Shown here piece by piece: positions 1-9,107 of a stretch of DNA of 64,000 nt. The position numbers and the translations under genes were made by a program. This stretch comes from Sphingomonas sp. Leaf22 (GTDB lineage Bacteria; Pseudomonadota; Alphaproteobacteria; Sphingomonadales; Sphingomonadaceae), in NCBI RefSeq assembly GCF_001421715.1, contig NZ_LMKP01000005.1, forward strand, positions 1 to 64,000, in the 5' to 3' direction. Numbering within the stretch: position 1 is the stretch's first letter; the number at the start of each line of letters is the position of its first letter. The notes beneath the pieces were generated by a model that was not told the origin of the DNA, ran no database searches, and saw nothing but the letters and a program-made list of their open reading frames with translations.

Positions 1-1
1 C

Positions 2-112
2 GACATGCTGGCCCGCTTCAACCGCCGAACCAAACGCGCCTCCAAGACCCAACAGATGCTCGAGATCACCCTCGACATCTTCCTCGCCAGAAAACGTCTG
101 GGTCTGAAGTGA
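2..112 (+). CDS. IS1-like transposase, C-terminal fragment
   Basis: Only the last 36 codons lie in the window, ending in TGA at 110-112. The tail reads LARFNRRTKRASKTQQMLE, which resembles the LARLxRKxxxxSKSxEL end of IS1-family (InsB) transposases in spacing and residues. If correct, this is the DDE transposase of an insertion sequence lying mostly outside the window, and the inverted-repeat end should follow within a few tens of bases. I cannot define that end. The short basic C-terminus could also belong to another DNA-binding protein. Confidence 0.4.
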   Translation, partial: DMLARFNRRTKRASKTQQMLEITLDIFLARKRLGLK

Positions 113-708
113 CTACTCCCGCGGGTGCGGGAATCGACCCTCACGGACATCTTCGCGCGCCTTCCGCGCTTCGTCTCCCACACACCGGCGGCGGTCGCCT
201 TATACTGATGAGTGCGACGTGGAATGACGATAGGCCTCCCCCGCAATAGCGGATCGGCCGGGCCGGGCATCGCCTCTCTCCATCGACGAAACGACGTCAG
301 GGTGGTACCAAAGTTTGCGCGCGTGGACCGCTTATTCCAATAACGGCGGCATTTGGCCTTTTGCCGTTGGTGCCGGGCACCACTATCAACGGATATAAAA
401 CGGTTCGGTGTTCGCCTCTGGCCAGTACGACGGACGCAGTTGCTAACGGTCGCCGGCGAAATACTCCGCCGCTCGACTCATCCGGCGTTGAAGCGGACCG
501 TGAATGAACGGTCGCGCCGCTCACTGGCGTGACGTCCCGTTGGGTACGGTCCGGTCAGCGACGTCGCGGTACTCGGCATGAACAACGCGGACGTAGCAGT
601 TTGCTTCATGCTCGATCATCCGGCGGGTCGGTAGAGGATGATATCGGCCTTCGCCTACAATCCTCCCGACCCGCCGTTTACCTTGCTCACAAACAGACCA
701 TCCGGCCC
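113..708. other. gene-poor stretch downstream of IS-like fragment
   Basis: No open frame here has convincing codon use or a recognisable product. Short frames on both strands are Arg/Ser-rich and look random. The lower coding density next to a transposase tail fits eroded DNA near an insertion sequence. I see no tRNA, CRISPR array or clear terminator. Confidence 0.5.
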
Positions 709-1059
709 CTAATTACGCGCCTTGCGCGCTGCATACCGGGCATCGCGTGCCGCTTTCAGTTCCGCTGCCGTCGGTACCTTCGGAAGCTTCGCCTTGGCGG
801 CTTCCGCTTCGGCGAGCGCGGCTGCTTCGGCGGCGGCCTTTGCCTGTTCCGCAGCTTCCTTGGCCGCAGCTGCGGCCGCGAGCTTGGCCGCCTGACGCTC
901 CGCCTGCGCGGCTTCGCGCGCCTCACGGGCGGCTTTCCGCTCGGCCACTACGGCCGGGTCGGGTTCGGGTCGTTCGCGATACTGCTTCAGCGCCTCTAGC
1001 TTGGCCGCACGGGCAGCAGCGGTACGCTCATTGAAATCAGGGGTCTTGAATGCCGGCAT
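709..1059 (-). CDS. DUF6481-type Ala/Lys-rich small protein
   Basis: The 116-residue product starts MPAFKTPDFNERTAAARAAK and is almost entirely Ala, Lys, Glu and Arg. It predicts one long charged helix or coiled coil (residues about 10-115) with AEAAKAK/AAREAREA-like runs and a basic C-terminus (ARYAARKARN). The start FKxPxFNERxxxAxxAK matches my memory of small DUF6481 proteins common in sphingomonads, whose function is unknown. The frame stays open upstream to about 1293, but that extension has no family-like sequence, so I place the start at the ATG at 1059, preceded by GGGACA. It stands alone between gene-poor stretches. Confidence 0.7.
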   Translation of the reverse strand: MPAFKTPDFNERTAAARAAKLEALKQYRERPEPDPAVVAERKAAREAREAAQAERQAAKLAAAAAAKEAAEQAKAAAEAAALAEAEAAKAKLPKVPTAAELKAARDARYAARKARN

Positions 1060-2111
1060 CAATATGTCCCAAGGACGGGGCAATAGTACCCCTAAGGGCA
1101 TATAACACTTTACGTCATTGGCAGAAGAGGCATCCGGTCCTAAATTTGCGAACCTCCGCCTCCTTTGCCAATCGCACCTTCTCGCCCGAACATCATTATC
1201 GTACGCGTGATGCCATCGGACATGTCGGATCGATGGAATTCGATCGCCATGCGGTACGGCCATTCCGCAGTATCGGCCAGTCAAAGGACGCACGCCCTGA
1301 ACATCCTGACACGGGTCGCCGGGCCGCGGTGCCGATCAACCATCCGCGATGATTGAAAACCTCCACCTGGCTCCCGGCCCCAGTCCAGCGCCGGTCGCTC
1401 GCGGACGGTCACCGGCGCTCGATGCCTTGCGCAACGGTGCTGCTCGTGCGGAACGGCTCTATATCGGCCAAACCCTCCGACATGGAGCACATGCCGTACC
1501 GGCGATGGTGGCCTTGAACGTGCTCCGGGAACTCGACCTGTTGTTCACCTACGCAATCAACGAACGCGCTGCGCGATCGGGGCTGGCAACATGTCCTGCC
1601 GATGCGCCGTCGAGGATCAAACTCTGCGTGCTGTCGTCGATCTGCCCGACCAGCGTGGGTGATCGGGACCGATACCGGACCAATGCCTTGGGGCGAGTGC
1701 GCCTCGATCGCACCGCATTCCACGCATCGGGGCGCTCGTCATCGCCAAGCGGCATGGGCGAGGATCGGATCGCCGAGATGCTGTTGGCAACCGTCCATTG
1801 GCACGTCCTGACCGCTGAAAAACTCCGCGCCTGCAACCGAGCGACGGCACCAGGCCGCTAAGCCGCAGCGGCTCGCCCCGCCGAACGCGACCGGATGGTA
1901 CCGGTTGGGAGCGCAGGACGAAAAACCGCTGCGTTGCGATCGCTTTGCGCGGCGACTGAATGGAATCCGGGTTCACCTGCCATAAACGGCGTCGACCGCC
2001 TGTGCCGACCACCGGATCTGCACAATTCCGCAGGTGACACAACGACCACCCTTTACCTAACCATATGTCTTGGTTAGCTTTATCTGTAGAACAGAACAGA
2101 GGAGGACGCTT
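1060..2111. other. about 1 kb without a supportable gene
   Basis: Several frames stay open on both strands, the longest at about 1349-1861 on the plus strand, because the DNA is GC-rich. None shows a domain, a convincing start or plausible protein composition. The last part (2057-2077) holds a 7-bp inverted repeat, described separately. Otherwise I see nothing. Confidence 0.5.
2057..2077. promoter_or_regulatory. 7-bp inverted repeat upstream of GAF gene
   Basis: CTAACCA (2057-2063) and TGGTTAG (2071-2077) form a perfect inverted repeat around a 7-base spacer. It lies 34 bases upstream of the GTG start of the GAF gene, inside a locally AT-richer patch. An operator or a short leader hairpin is possible. 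No regulator is assigned. Confidence 0.3.
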
Positions 2112-2600
2112 GTGGCAGCGTATGACCCCGTCGTGGCGAACGAGATGCGGCGCCAGGCGGCCGTCGATCGGACCGGTATCCTACGGCGTGGCAATAATCC
2201 GGCGCTGCAATCGATCGTCGAGGACGCGGCCCGGCTGGCAAAGGCACCGATAGCGGCGATCACGATCATCGATCGCGCCCGACAATGGTTCGCGGCGCGG
2301 ATCGGTCTCGACAACGAAGAGGGTCCACGCAGCGAAGCGTTCTGCGCCCATACCATCCTGAAACCAGGCGAGCCGCTCATCGTCCTGGACACGCTGGAAG
2401 ACATTCGCTTCGCGACGAATCCGGCGGTGGTGACGACCCCGCATATTCGTTTCTACGCAGGCATCCCGCTGGTCAACCGTGCGGGGTATGCGCTTGGCGC
2501 GCTCTGCGTAGCCGACACGAAGCCGCGACCGGATGCGTTCGACATCTACACCCTGAGCCATCTGGCGCGGACCGCGGAACGACTGGTCAGCTCGATCTGA
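2112..2600 (+). CDS. single-GAF-domain protein (left of mrp operon)
   Basis: The 162-residue protein is essentially one GAF domain. A helix (about 20-40) is followed by the core AAITIIDRARQWFAARIGL, the SEAFCAHTIL stretch, the RFATNP strand-loop region and RFYAGIPL...GYALGALCVAD near residue 135. GAF domains bind small ligands or chromophores and form dimers. No output domain is attached, so it may sense a ligand for a partner or act as a free-standing fRMsr-like or sensor protein. The start is the GTG at 2112 because AGGAGG lies six bases upstream; an in-frame TTG at 2070 has no such site. Its 3' end faces the end of mrpG. A related protein lies at 8565. Confidence 0.75.
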   Translation: MAAYDPVVANEMRRQAAVDRTGILRRGNNPALQSIVEDAARLAKAPIAAITIIDRARQWFAARIGLDNEEGPRSEAFCAHTILKPGEPLIVLDTLEDIRFATNPAVVTTPHIRFYAGIPLVNRAGYALGALCVADTKPRPDAFDIYTLSHLARTAERLVSSI

Positions 2601-2641
2601 TCGCACGGTCCCAACTCATCGAGGCAGCGACGGCTCGGAAC

Positions 2642-3016
2642 CTACCGGTCATTCGACGGCGGCGTTCCTGCCGGAAACTGTTCGTCGCTGGCCAGCGGAT
2701 CGTCGGTGATCCCGTCGAGCGGCGTACGCGTGACATAGGTCGCCCGCCCGAGCAGTTGTGCGGCGGCGGGTAGGGTTACGAGCAGGAAGAGGATACTCAA
2801 CAATCCGGTCTGTGGTCGCGCGACTTCACCGAGCAGCATCGCCCCGACGATCACCAGCGCGGTGCCGAGCGTTCCCGCCTTCGTCGCGCTGTGCATGCGT
2901 TGTAACGCGTCGGGCAAACGAACGAGGCCGATCGCGGCGATCAGCAGAAAGGCGACCCCGGCCGCCATCAACAGCACACCGGCGAACGTCGACAGGGAAA
3001 ATTCGGCAAGCGCCAT
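2642..3016 (-). CDS. mrpG: Mrp Na+/H+ antiporter subunit G
   Basis: The 124-residue membrane protein has three hydrophobic segments (about 8-28, 42-62 and 68-88) and the family sequence IGLVRLPDALQRMHSATKAGTLG. It is the small MnhG/MrpG subunit of the multi-subunit monovalent cation/proton antiporter in the inner membrane. The ATG at 3016 starts two bases after the mrpF stop. It is the last gene of the operon. The hydrophilic C-terminal 30 residues are variable in the family. Confidence 0.93.
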   Translation of the reverse strand: MALAEFSLSTFAGVLLMAAGVAFLLIAAIGLVRLPDALQRMHSATKAGTLGTALVIVGAMLLGEVARPQTGLLSILFLLVTLPAAAQLLGRATYVTRTPLDGITDDPLASDEQFPAGTPPSNDR

Positions 3017-3018
3017 GG

Positions 3019-3297
3019 TCAGGGCCGCTTTCGCTGTTCGAGGAAGAGCGCGAACGCCGCCGTCGCGACGAAGCTGACGAGCGAGAGCACCAGCGCGACG
3101 TCGAGGAAGCCGCTGCGCCCCGTCGCGACGGCAGTCAGTGCGGAAAAGGCGACCGCGACGGCGGTCAGCATGTCGAACGCAACGAAGCGGTCGGCCGGCG
3201 TCGGCCCACGCAGCATCCGCCACGCCGCCAGCGCCAGCGCGACGCCGAGCACCGCCATCAGCCCCCATGCGATCCCGGCCAGATCGACCGCGATCAT
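3019..3297 (-). CDS. mrpF: Mrp Na+/H+ antiporter subunit F
   Basis: The 92-residue protein has three transmembrane helices and the conserved RGPTPADRFVAFD signature between helices 1 and 2, typical of MrpF/MnhF, which in some family members was linked to bile-salt or cholate resistance. The ATG at 3297 overlaps the mrpE stop as ATGA. It works only as part of the Mrp complex. Confidence 0.93.
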   Translation of the reverse strand: MIAVDLAGIAWGLMAVLGVALALAAWRMLRGPTPADRFVAFDMLTAVAVAFSALTAVATGRSGFLDVALVLSLVSFVATAAFALFLEQRKRP

Positions 3298-3629
3298 GCC
3301 GCCAGCTCCCGGACCCAGCGTTCGTACAGCCGCCGGAAGCGCGCGATCGTCGCGGGCGGATCGGGCGCGTCGAGCACGTGCAGATACAGGCGGCGACGAT
3401 CGACCGACACATGCAGGCACGTCGATCCGGGGGTCAGCGACGTGAGATAGGCGAGCAGCGCCACCGCCCATGGCTGTCGAAGGTCGGTCGTCATCACGAG
3501 GATGGCGGGCCGGTTGCGCAGCCGGGGGCGCAGCACGACCGCCGCCACCCGGAACGAAGAGAAGAGCAGGTCCCACAGGAACATCGCCAGCAGTGCCGGG
3601 ACGGCAACGATCCGCCGCAGGATGGTCAT
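3294..3629 (-). CDS. mrpE: Mrp Na+/H+ antiporter subunit E, short form
   Basis: The product is 111 residues, against roughly 160 for the well-studied MrpE/MnhE proteins. One long hydrophobic stretch (about 7-35, with FLWDLL and SSFRVAAVVLRP) leads into the soluble domain with TSLTPGSTCLHVS and a C-terminal helix. The usual first two transmembrane helices are absent. The frame upstream of the ATG at 3629 encodes no hydrophobic sequence, so an earlier start does not restore them. That ATG overlaps the mrpD stop as ATGA, which supports it. Position between mrpD and mrpF confirms identity. Confidence 0.88.
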   Translation of the reverse strand: MTILRRIVAVPALLAMFLWDLLFSSFRVAAVVLRPRLRNRPAILVMTTDLRQPWAVALLAYLTSLTPGSTCLHVSVDRRRLYLHVLDAPDPPATIARFRRLYERWVRELAA

Positions 3630-5092
3630 AGCCCCAACTCCATCAAGGTCCGCGCCGACGCTCGTGCGACGACCCACAGCGATTGCGGGAACAGCCCGAT
3701 GGCAAGCGTCGCGGCGGACAGCACCGCCATCCCCGCCTTCATCGCGACCGGCACGCGCCGGGGCTGGCGGTCGGTCGGCAGCGCCTTCCAACAGGTTTCC
3801 GACCATAGATTGGCGACCGAAACGATCGTCAGCAGCGCGGCGATCAGCGCGATCAGCGCCAGCCAGCCCATGCCGGCATCGACCGATGCCCGCACCACGA
3901 ACAGCTTTGCCCAGAAACCGGAGAGCGGCGGAATGCCCGCCAGCGACAGCATCGGCACCGCGAACAGGAAGACGAACCACCGGTCCGACCGCACCATCCC
4001 GCCGCTGCGCTTCAGGTCCCAGCTGCCGGTCGCGCGGCGGATAGCGCCGATGCCGAGGAACAGGTTCGCCTGCACGATCATCGAATGGATCATGTAAAAG
4101 GTCGCCGCCGCCAGCCCCATCGCCGATCCGATGGCCAGCCCGGCCGCCATATACCCGACCTGCGCCACGACGTGATAGCCGATCAGCCGGCGCATATTAG
4201 TCTGCGCCAGCGTCGCCAGCGCGCAGAGCAGCATCGTCGCGGCGGCCAGCACGGCGATGACCGGATACAGCTGCGCCGCGCCGCTGCCGAGCACGCCGGC
4301 CATCACGAGCATCAGCGCGAAGAAACCCATTTTCGTCATCAATGCCGCAAACACCGCCGCGACGGTCAACGGCGCGGCGGCATAGGACGCGGGGAGCCAG
4401 ACATGAAAAGGGGCAAGGCCGGATTTGAGCGCGAAGCCCGACAGCAGGAGCGCCGCCGCGACGCCGGTCGCGACGCTGGGCGGTCGCGACTTGAGGATCG
4501 TCGCGAGGTTGGCCATGTCGAGCGTGCCGGTCACGCCGTAGAGCAGTCCGATGCCGATCAGGATGGCGGTCGCGCCGACCATGCCGAACACGGCATAGCG
4601 GGTCGCACCGCCGACCTGATGCCGCCGCCGGTCGAGCAGGATCAGTCCCAGCGCCGCGACCAGCGCCAGTTCGAACCAGACATACAGGTTGAACAGGTCG
4701 GTCGTCAGCAGCGCGCCGTCGACCGCCCCGATCAGCGCCAGCATCAACGCGTCATAGCCCGCCCGCCGCCGCCGGTCGCCGATGTCCGCCCGTGCGAAGA
4801 TCGCCGCGGCGCAGGCGACCAGCGCCACGACGGCGACCAGCGCGACGCCCGGCAGGCGCGCGGCAAAGCCCACGCCGATCCCGCCCGGCCAGCCCCCGAA
4901 GATCGTGACGGCGAGGCTGTCGCGATCGATCGTCCGCAGCAACAGCGCGAACGATGCGAGCACGGTCAGCGCGACGATGCCGCCCGCGAACGGCTCGACC
5001 AGCCGCGGCCGCCTGCGCAGCACCATCGCGACCGCGCCGCCGGCCAGCGGCAGGACGACCGGTGCCAGCAACAACAGGGCGTCGGGCATCAT
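3626..5092 (-). CDS. mrpD: Mrp Na+/H+ antiporter subunit D
   Basis: This 488-residue polytopic protein is related to NuoM/NuoN-type proton-translocating subunits (Proton_antipo_M family). It carries VWFELALVAALGLILL, the SGFALKSGLAPFHVWLPASY motif with the key lysine and histidine, and FPLAGIPPLSGF-like sequence near residue 380. It forms a proton or ion channel half of the Mrp complex with MrpA. The first of two tandem ATGs (5092) overlaps the mrpC stop as ATGA. Length is normal for MrpD. Confidence 0.95.
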   Translation of the reverse strand: MMPDALLLLAPVVLPLAGGAVAMVLRRRPRLVEPFAGGIVALTVLASFALLLRTIDRDSLAVTIFGGWPGGIGVGFAARLPGVALVAVVALVACAAAIFARADIGDRRRRAGYDALMLALIGAVDGALLTTDLFNLYVWFELALVAALGLILLDRRRHQVGGATRYAVFGMVGATAILIGIGLLYGVTGTLDMANLATILKSRPPSVATGVAAALLLSGFALKSGLAPFHVWLPASYAAAPLTVAAVFAALMTKMGFFALMLVMAGVLGSGAAQLYPVIAVLAAATMLLCALATLAQTNMRRLIGYHVVAQVGYMAAGLAIGSAMGLAAATFYMIHSMIVQANLFLGIGAIRRATGSWDLKRSGGMVRSDRWFVFLFAVPMLSLAGIPPLSGFWAKLFVVRASVDAGMGWLALIALIAALLTIVSVANLWSETCWKALPTDRQPRRVPVAMKAGMAVLSAATLAIGLFPQSLWVVARASARTLMELGL

Positions 5093-5463
5093 GACGGTTC
5101 GACCGGTTTGGTCGTGCGCCGTGGCTCGACCAGATCGAGATCGCGCGCGTCGAGCGATCCCGTCGCGTGCCACCCGCGCAACACGACCGTCGCGAGGATG
5201 ACCGTCAGGGCGAGGCCGATGACGATCGCGGTCAGGATCAGCGCCTGGATCATCGGATCGGCCGACGCACCGAGCGTCTTCGCCCCCTCCCGGATCAACG
5301 GCGGTTGCCGCCCGCCCTGCCCACCCGCCACGAACAGCATCAGGTTCGTGCCGGTTGCCAGCAGCGCCAGTCCCAGCAGGATCCGCACCAGATTGCGCGA
5401 CAGCACCATGTGCAGGGCACAGGCGATGACGATCGCGGCGGCGACGGCATGGAGCAGGATCAT
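5089..5463 (-). CDS. mrpC: Mrp Na+/H+ antiporter subunit C
   Basis: The 124-residue, three-helix protein is homologous to NuoK. It has NLVRILLGLALLATGTNL in helix 2 and DPMIQALILTAIVIG in helix 3, the conserved MrpC signature. It is an inner-membrane subunit of the cation/proton antiporter. Its ATG at 5463 overlaps the mrpA stop as ATGA. The tail of about 25 residues is charged and variable. Confidence 0.95.
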   Translation of the reverse strand: MILLHAVAAAIVIACALHMVLSRNLVRILLGLALLATGTNLMLFVAGGQGGRQPPLIREGAKTLGASADPMIQALILTAIVIGLALTVILATVVLRGWHATGSLDARDLDLVEPRRTTKPVEPS

Positions 5464-8186
5464 CGTACCGCCTCCTTCTGCAATCCGAAGAGATAGGTCA
5501 GCACCGCGCCCAGCACGACCAGATAGACGCCGATGTCGAACAACAGCGTCGTGCCGAGTTTGGGCAACCCTCCGCCCGGTTCCCACCATAAATGGGTCAG
5601 ATACGCCCCGCCGCCGATCATGCCCGGCAGGCCGCTGACCACCGCCAGCAACAGTCCGGCCCCGACCAGCACGGTCGGTGGCACGCGCAAGCTGCGCGCC
5701 GCGGCGATCGGCCCGCGCGCCAGCGACAGGACGGCGAAGGCGAGCGACGCGACCAGCCCGCCGATGAACCCGCCGCCGGGCTGGTCGTGGCCGCGCCACA
5801 GGATCGCGACCGATGCCGCCAGCAACAGCGCGAACAACGGCCCCGCCGCCATCGCAAAGCCGAAATGGACGTCGCCACGGACGGGACGGTCTTCGTCGCC
5901 CGGACGGAAGAACAACGCCGATCCCAGCAACGCGGCGGCGGCGATGACCGCCGTTTCGCCCAGCGTATCGAATGCGCGGAAATCGACGAGGATGACGTTG
6001 ACGACATTATGGCCCCGCCCGGCGATATAGCTCATCCGCCCGAAGAAGTCGGAGGCCGGCGCACCATGGATCGCCGCCGCCGCGTCCAGCGTCGCGACCA
6101 GCAGGACCAGCGCCAGCGCCCCGGCGAGGCCGGCATCGACCCACCGCTGCGCCGGGTTGCGCGTCCGCCCGGCCATCAGCGGCAGCGTCGCCAGCATCGC
6201 GGTCAGCAGGACGACCAGCAACGCCTCGACGGTGAACTGCGTGATGGCGAGGTCGGGCGCACCGCCGGTCATGAACAGGATCGCGACGGCGAAGCCGGTC
6301 AGGCCGACGGCCAGCATCGTCGTGACCAGATGTTGCGACCGCGCCGCGACGACGGCCCCGACGACCGCCGCCAGGGCGATCGCGACGTCGGCCAGATGCG
6401 GCATCTCGCCGACCGCGATCCGCACCGGCGCGCCGACCGCGAGGATCGACCACCCGGTGATGCCCGCGATCGTGGCGAGGACGATGCCCAGCAGCACTCG
6501 CAGATCGCTGTGTTCGGTCCAGTTGACCGCATGCGCCGACAGCCATGGCAGCGTCCGCTGGCTCGATTCCCACAGGCGTTCGATCGCAAAGCGTTCGAAC
6601 CGGTCGCTATCGCGCAGGAACAGGTGAATGCGACGCCAGAAGACCGAGATGGCGATGCCGACGACGACGACCAGACCGCTCAGCAACAGCATCGGCGTGA
6701 CGCCGTGCCACACCGCGACGTCGACCGGGATCGGCCGGCGATAGACCGCCGCGACCGCCGGGCTGACGACCACGCGTTCGATCCATCCCGGATTGAGGCT
6801 GAGGAACAGCCCGAGCAGCGACAGGAACAGCGGCGGCAGGCCCAGCGACAGGCTCTCGCGATTCTTGAACTCGATCGGCGCGCCGGGCTTCAGGAAGAAG
6901 GGCCGCAGCGTCACGACAGACGCGACGGCGACCATCACCGCATTGACCAGCACGGCAATCGCGATCGGTACGCTTTCCCAACTGCTCTCGATCTGCGCCT
7001 GGAACAGGAATTCCTTGGTGATGAACCCGAAAAAGGGCGGTATCCCCGCCATCGACAGGCTGGCCCCGATACAGGCGAGGGCGGTCAGCGGCATCCGCCG
7101 GGCCAGCCCGCCCAGCGCGCGCAACGAACCCTGCCCGGTCATGTGCAGCACCGATCCGGCGCAGAAGAACAAGGCCGCCTTGTACAGCGCATGGGCGATC
7201 AGGAAGCCGATCATCGCCACCGTCGCGGTCGGCCCGTCCAGCCCGACCAGCAGGACGAGAATGCCGAGCGATGCGATCGTCGAATAGGCGAGCGCCGCCT
7301 TGAAACTTTCCGCCCGCAACGCCTGTACCGCCGCGACCAGCATGGTGATGCACGCGACCGCGATCATAACGTTGCGGCCCCACACCGTCGCCGCGATCAC
7401 CGGTTCGAACCGCGCGAGCAGATAGATGCCGAGCTTCACCATCGTCGCCGAATGCAGGAATGCCGACGCCGGGGTCGGCGCCTGCATCGCGTTGGGCAAC
7501 CAGAAATGGAACGGGAACTGCGCCGATTTGGTGAAACCCGCGATCATCACCGCGACGATGATCGGTGCCGCCCAGCTGCTCGCGATCAGCTCCGGCGTGC
7601 GATCGATCGTCTGCGCGAGCGAGAAGGTGCCCAGCACATGCGCGATCATCGCCACCGCCGCGACCAGCGCCAGCCCGCCGCCCGCCGTCACCTGCAACGC
7701 CATCAACGCCGCGCGCCGCGCCCGCGCGGAACGGCTGTCAAACCCGATCAGCAGGAACGACAGGATGCTCGTCGCCTCCCACATCGTCACCATCAACAGC
7801 AGATTGTCGGCGAGCACGGTGCCGAGCATCGCGGTCATGAACAACAGGATCAGCGTGAAGAACCGCGCCCGCTGATGCCGCGGCTTCCCCGTCAGATAGC
7901 CGCCGGCATAGACGATCACCAGCGTCCCGATCCCGGTGATCAGCAGGCAGAACAGGAACGAAAATCCATCGAGCCGCAGGGTCAGGTCGAATCCGACCGA
8001 GGGTGCCCAGTCCTTGCCCTCGCCCCGCACCCACCCGCGCTCGACGATGTCGGACATGCGAATGAACGCCGCGAACAGGCCGAGCGGGAACAACGCGATG
8101 ACCAGTCCGGCGCCACGCCCCATGAACCGGGCGATCTGCGGCAGAAGGCAGCTGCCGACAAGCGAGACGAGGAGCAGGACCAGCAT
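5460..8186 (-). CDS. mrpA: Mrp antiporter subunit A with fused B domain
   Basis: The 908-residue protein is the first gene of the operon. The N-terminal two-thirds is NuoL-like, with VTMWEATSILSFLLIGFD, FTKSAQFPFHFWLPNAMQAP and ASAFLHSATMVKLG, all core proton-pathway motifs. The middle carries the MrpA-specific extension (TGGAPDLAITQFTVEALLV). The C-terminus is an MnhB-like domain ending DIGVYLVVLGAVLTYLFGL, so no separate mrpB exists. I chose the ATG at 8186; an in-frame TTG 18 bases upstream would overlap the likely ribosome site (GAAGG). The complex exchanges cytoplasmic Na+ for protons and supports alkali and salt tolerance. Confidence 0.95.
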   Translation of the reverse strand: MLVLLLVSLVGSCLLPQIARFMGRGAGLVIALFPLGLFAAFIRMSDIVERGWVRGEGKDWAPSVGFDLTLRLDGFSFLFCLLITGIGTLVIVYAGGYLTGKPRHQRARFFTLILLFMTAMLGTVLADNLLLMVTMWEATSILSFLLIGFDSRSARARRAALMALQVTAGGGLALVAAVAMIAHVLGTFSLAQTIDRTPELIASSWAAPIIVAVMIAGFTKSAQFPFHFWLPNAMQAPTPASAFLHSATMVKLGIYLLARFEPVIAATVWGRNVMIAVACITMLVAAVQALRAESFKAALAYSTIASLGILVLLVGLDGPTATVAMIGFLIAHALYKAALFFCAGSVLHMTGQGSLRALGGLARRMPLTALACIGASLSMAGIPPFFGFITKEFLFQAQIESSWESVPIAIAVLVNAVMVAVASVVTLRPFFLKPGAPIEFKNRESLSLGLPPLFLSLLGLFLSLNPGWIERVVVSPAVAAVYRRPIPVDVAVWHGVTPMLLLSGLVVVVGIAISVFWRRIHLFLRDSDRFERFAIERLWESSQRTLPWLSAHAVNWTEHSDLRVLLGIVLATIAGITGWSILAVGAPVRIAVGEMPHLADVAIALAAVVGAVVAARSQHLVTTMLAVGLTGFAVAILFMTGGAPDLAITQFTVEALLVVLLTAMLATLPLMAGRTRNPAQRWVDAGLAGALALVLLVATLDAAAAIHGAPASDFFGRMSYIAGRGHNVVNVILVDFRAFDTLGETAVIAAAALLGSALFFRPGDEDRPVRGDVHFGFAMAAGPLFALLLAASVAILWRGHDQPGGGFIGGLVASLAFAVLSLARGPIAAARSLRVPPTVLVGAGLLLAVVSGLPGMIGGGAYLTHLWWEPGGGLPKLGTTLLFDIGVYLVVLGAVLTYLFGLQKEAVR

Positions 8187-8564
8187 CCGACTGCCTTCGT
8201 ACAACCGGCCGGATCAGGCAAGTTTGCGTGTTGCCCAACAGAGAGGCAGCGTTCGCGAATAAGCGCGGTCGTGGCACGACCGACGCCTTCCGACGGGTCG
8301 GCGGACCGGCTGCGTACGCCGCGGACATACGACGAACCCCCGGCCGGACGGTGCGGCGGATGCTTTCGACCATGCCCGGCATGATCGGAAGCGCGGCCGG
8401 GAACATGGGCGACCATAATCCAAATCAAGATCGAATAACGCCGCAGTTCCCGTGGCATGTCGCCGGGTCACCATGGGCTAAAACGAGACAGTTCTAAATT
8501 AATGGTTGGTTGTTAACGTGTTCCGGGCAGTTAAGGACGCCGACGACAGCGAAAGGGACTTTTT
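8187..8564. promoter_or_regulatory. divergent control region, mrp operon and GAF gene
   Basis: These 378 bases separate the mrpA start (minus strand) from the second GAF gene (plus strand) and must hold both promoters. An AT-rich patch around 8490-8520 is the best place for the GAF promoter. I see no palindrome strong enough to call an operator and no credible gene. Confidence 0.5.
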
Positions 8565-9107
8565 GTGGGCGTCTCGTATTTTTCTCCGCCGCCGACCGGG
8601 GCGAACGAAGCGGAGCGCGAGCGTGCCGTGATCGAGTCCGGTGCGATCGACGCCAGGGGCGATACGGTATTGGGCACGATCTGCGTCGAGCTTTGCCGGC
8701 AAGTCCGCGGCAAGGCGGCGTTGCTGTCGATCCTGTACGGCGAAACCCAATATGTGATCGCCGCGCATGGCTTCGCGATCGGTGCCTATAGTCGAAAGAA
8801 TTCGCTGTCGGGACATGCGCTGTACGCCGACGACGATCTGTTCGTCGTGCCCGACCTTGCCGCCGACAAGCGCTTTGCGGAAAATCCGTGGGTGAATGGC
8901 GAGGTGGCGCGGTTCCGCTTTTATACGGCATCGCTGATCCGCCCGCACGGCCGACTGCCCGTCGGCGTCATCAGCGTCCTCGACGACAAGCCGCGCCCGT
9001 CAATCTCCCCGGCCGAGCGGGAGGTCATGCTGGCCGCCGCCGCCGATATGGCCGCGCGGATCGTGCAGATTTCGCAGGACCGGAACACCGCCCCCGTCCC
9101 CGATTGA
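8565..9107 (+). CDS. single-GAF-domain protein (right of mrp operon)
   Basis: The 180-residue protein is a lone GAF domain: core KAALLSILYGETQYVIAAHGF, then SLSGHALYADDDLFVVPDL, KRFAENPWV and the closing RFYTASLIRPHGRLPVGVISVLDDKPRP. The order of motifs matches the GAF protein at 2112, so the two are divergent paralogues lying on both sides of the mrp operon. The GTG at 8565 is the likely start, after an AAAGGGA site. There is no DNA-binding, kinase or cyclase output domain. Ligand and partner are unknown. Confidence 0.75.
   Translation: MGVSYFSPPPTGANEAERERAVIESGAIDARGDTVLGTICVELCRQVRGKAALLSILYGETQYVIAAHGFAIGAYSRKNSLSGHALYADDDLFVVPDLAADKRFAENPWVNGEVARFRFYTASLIRPHGRLPVGVISVLDDKPRPSISPAEREVMLAAAADMAARIVQISQDRNTAPVPD

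Noticed and set aside
1349-1861. 170-codon open frame on the plus strand
   Set aside because: It has no ribosome site, domain or plausible composition, and other frames in the same DNA are equally open.
5592-8384. 930-codon open frame antisense to mrpA
   Set aside because: Its translation is an Arg/Asp/Gln-rich random sequence; the opposite strand encodes a full MrpA.
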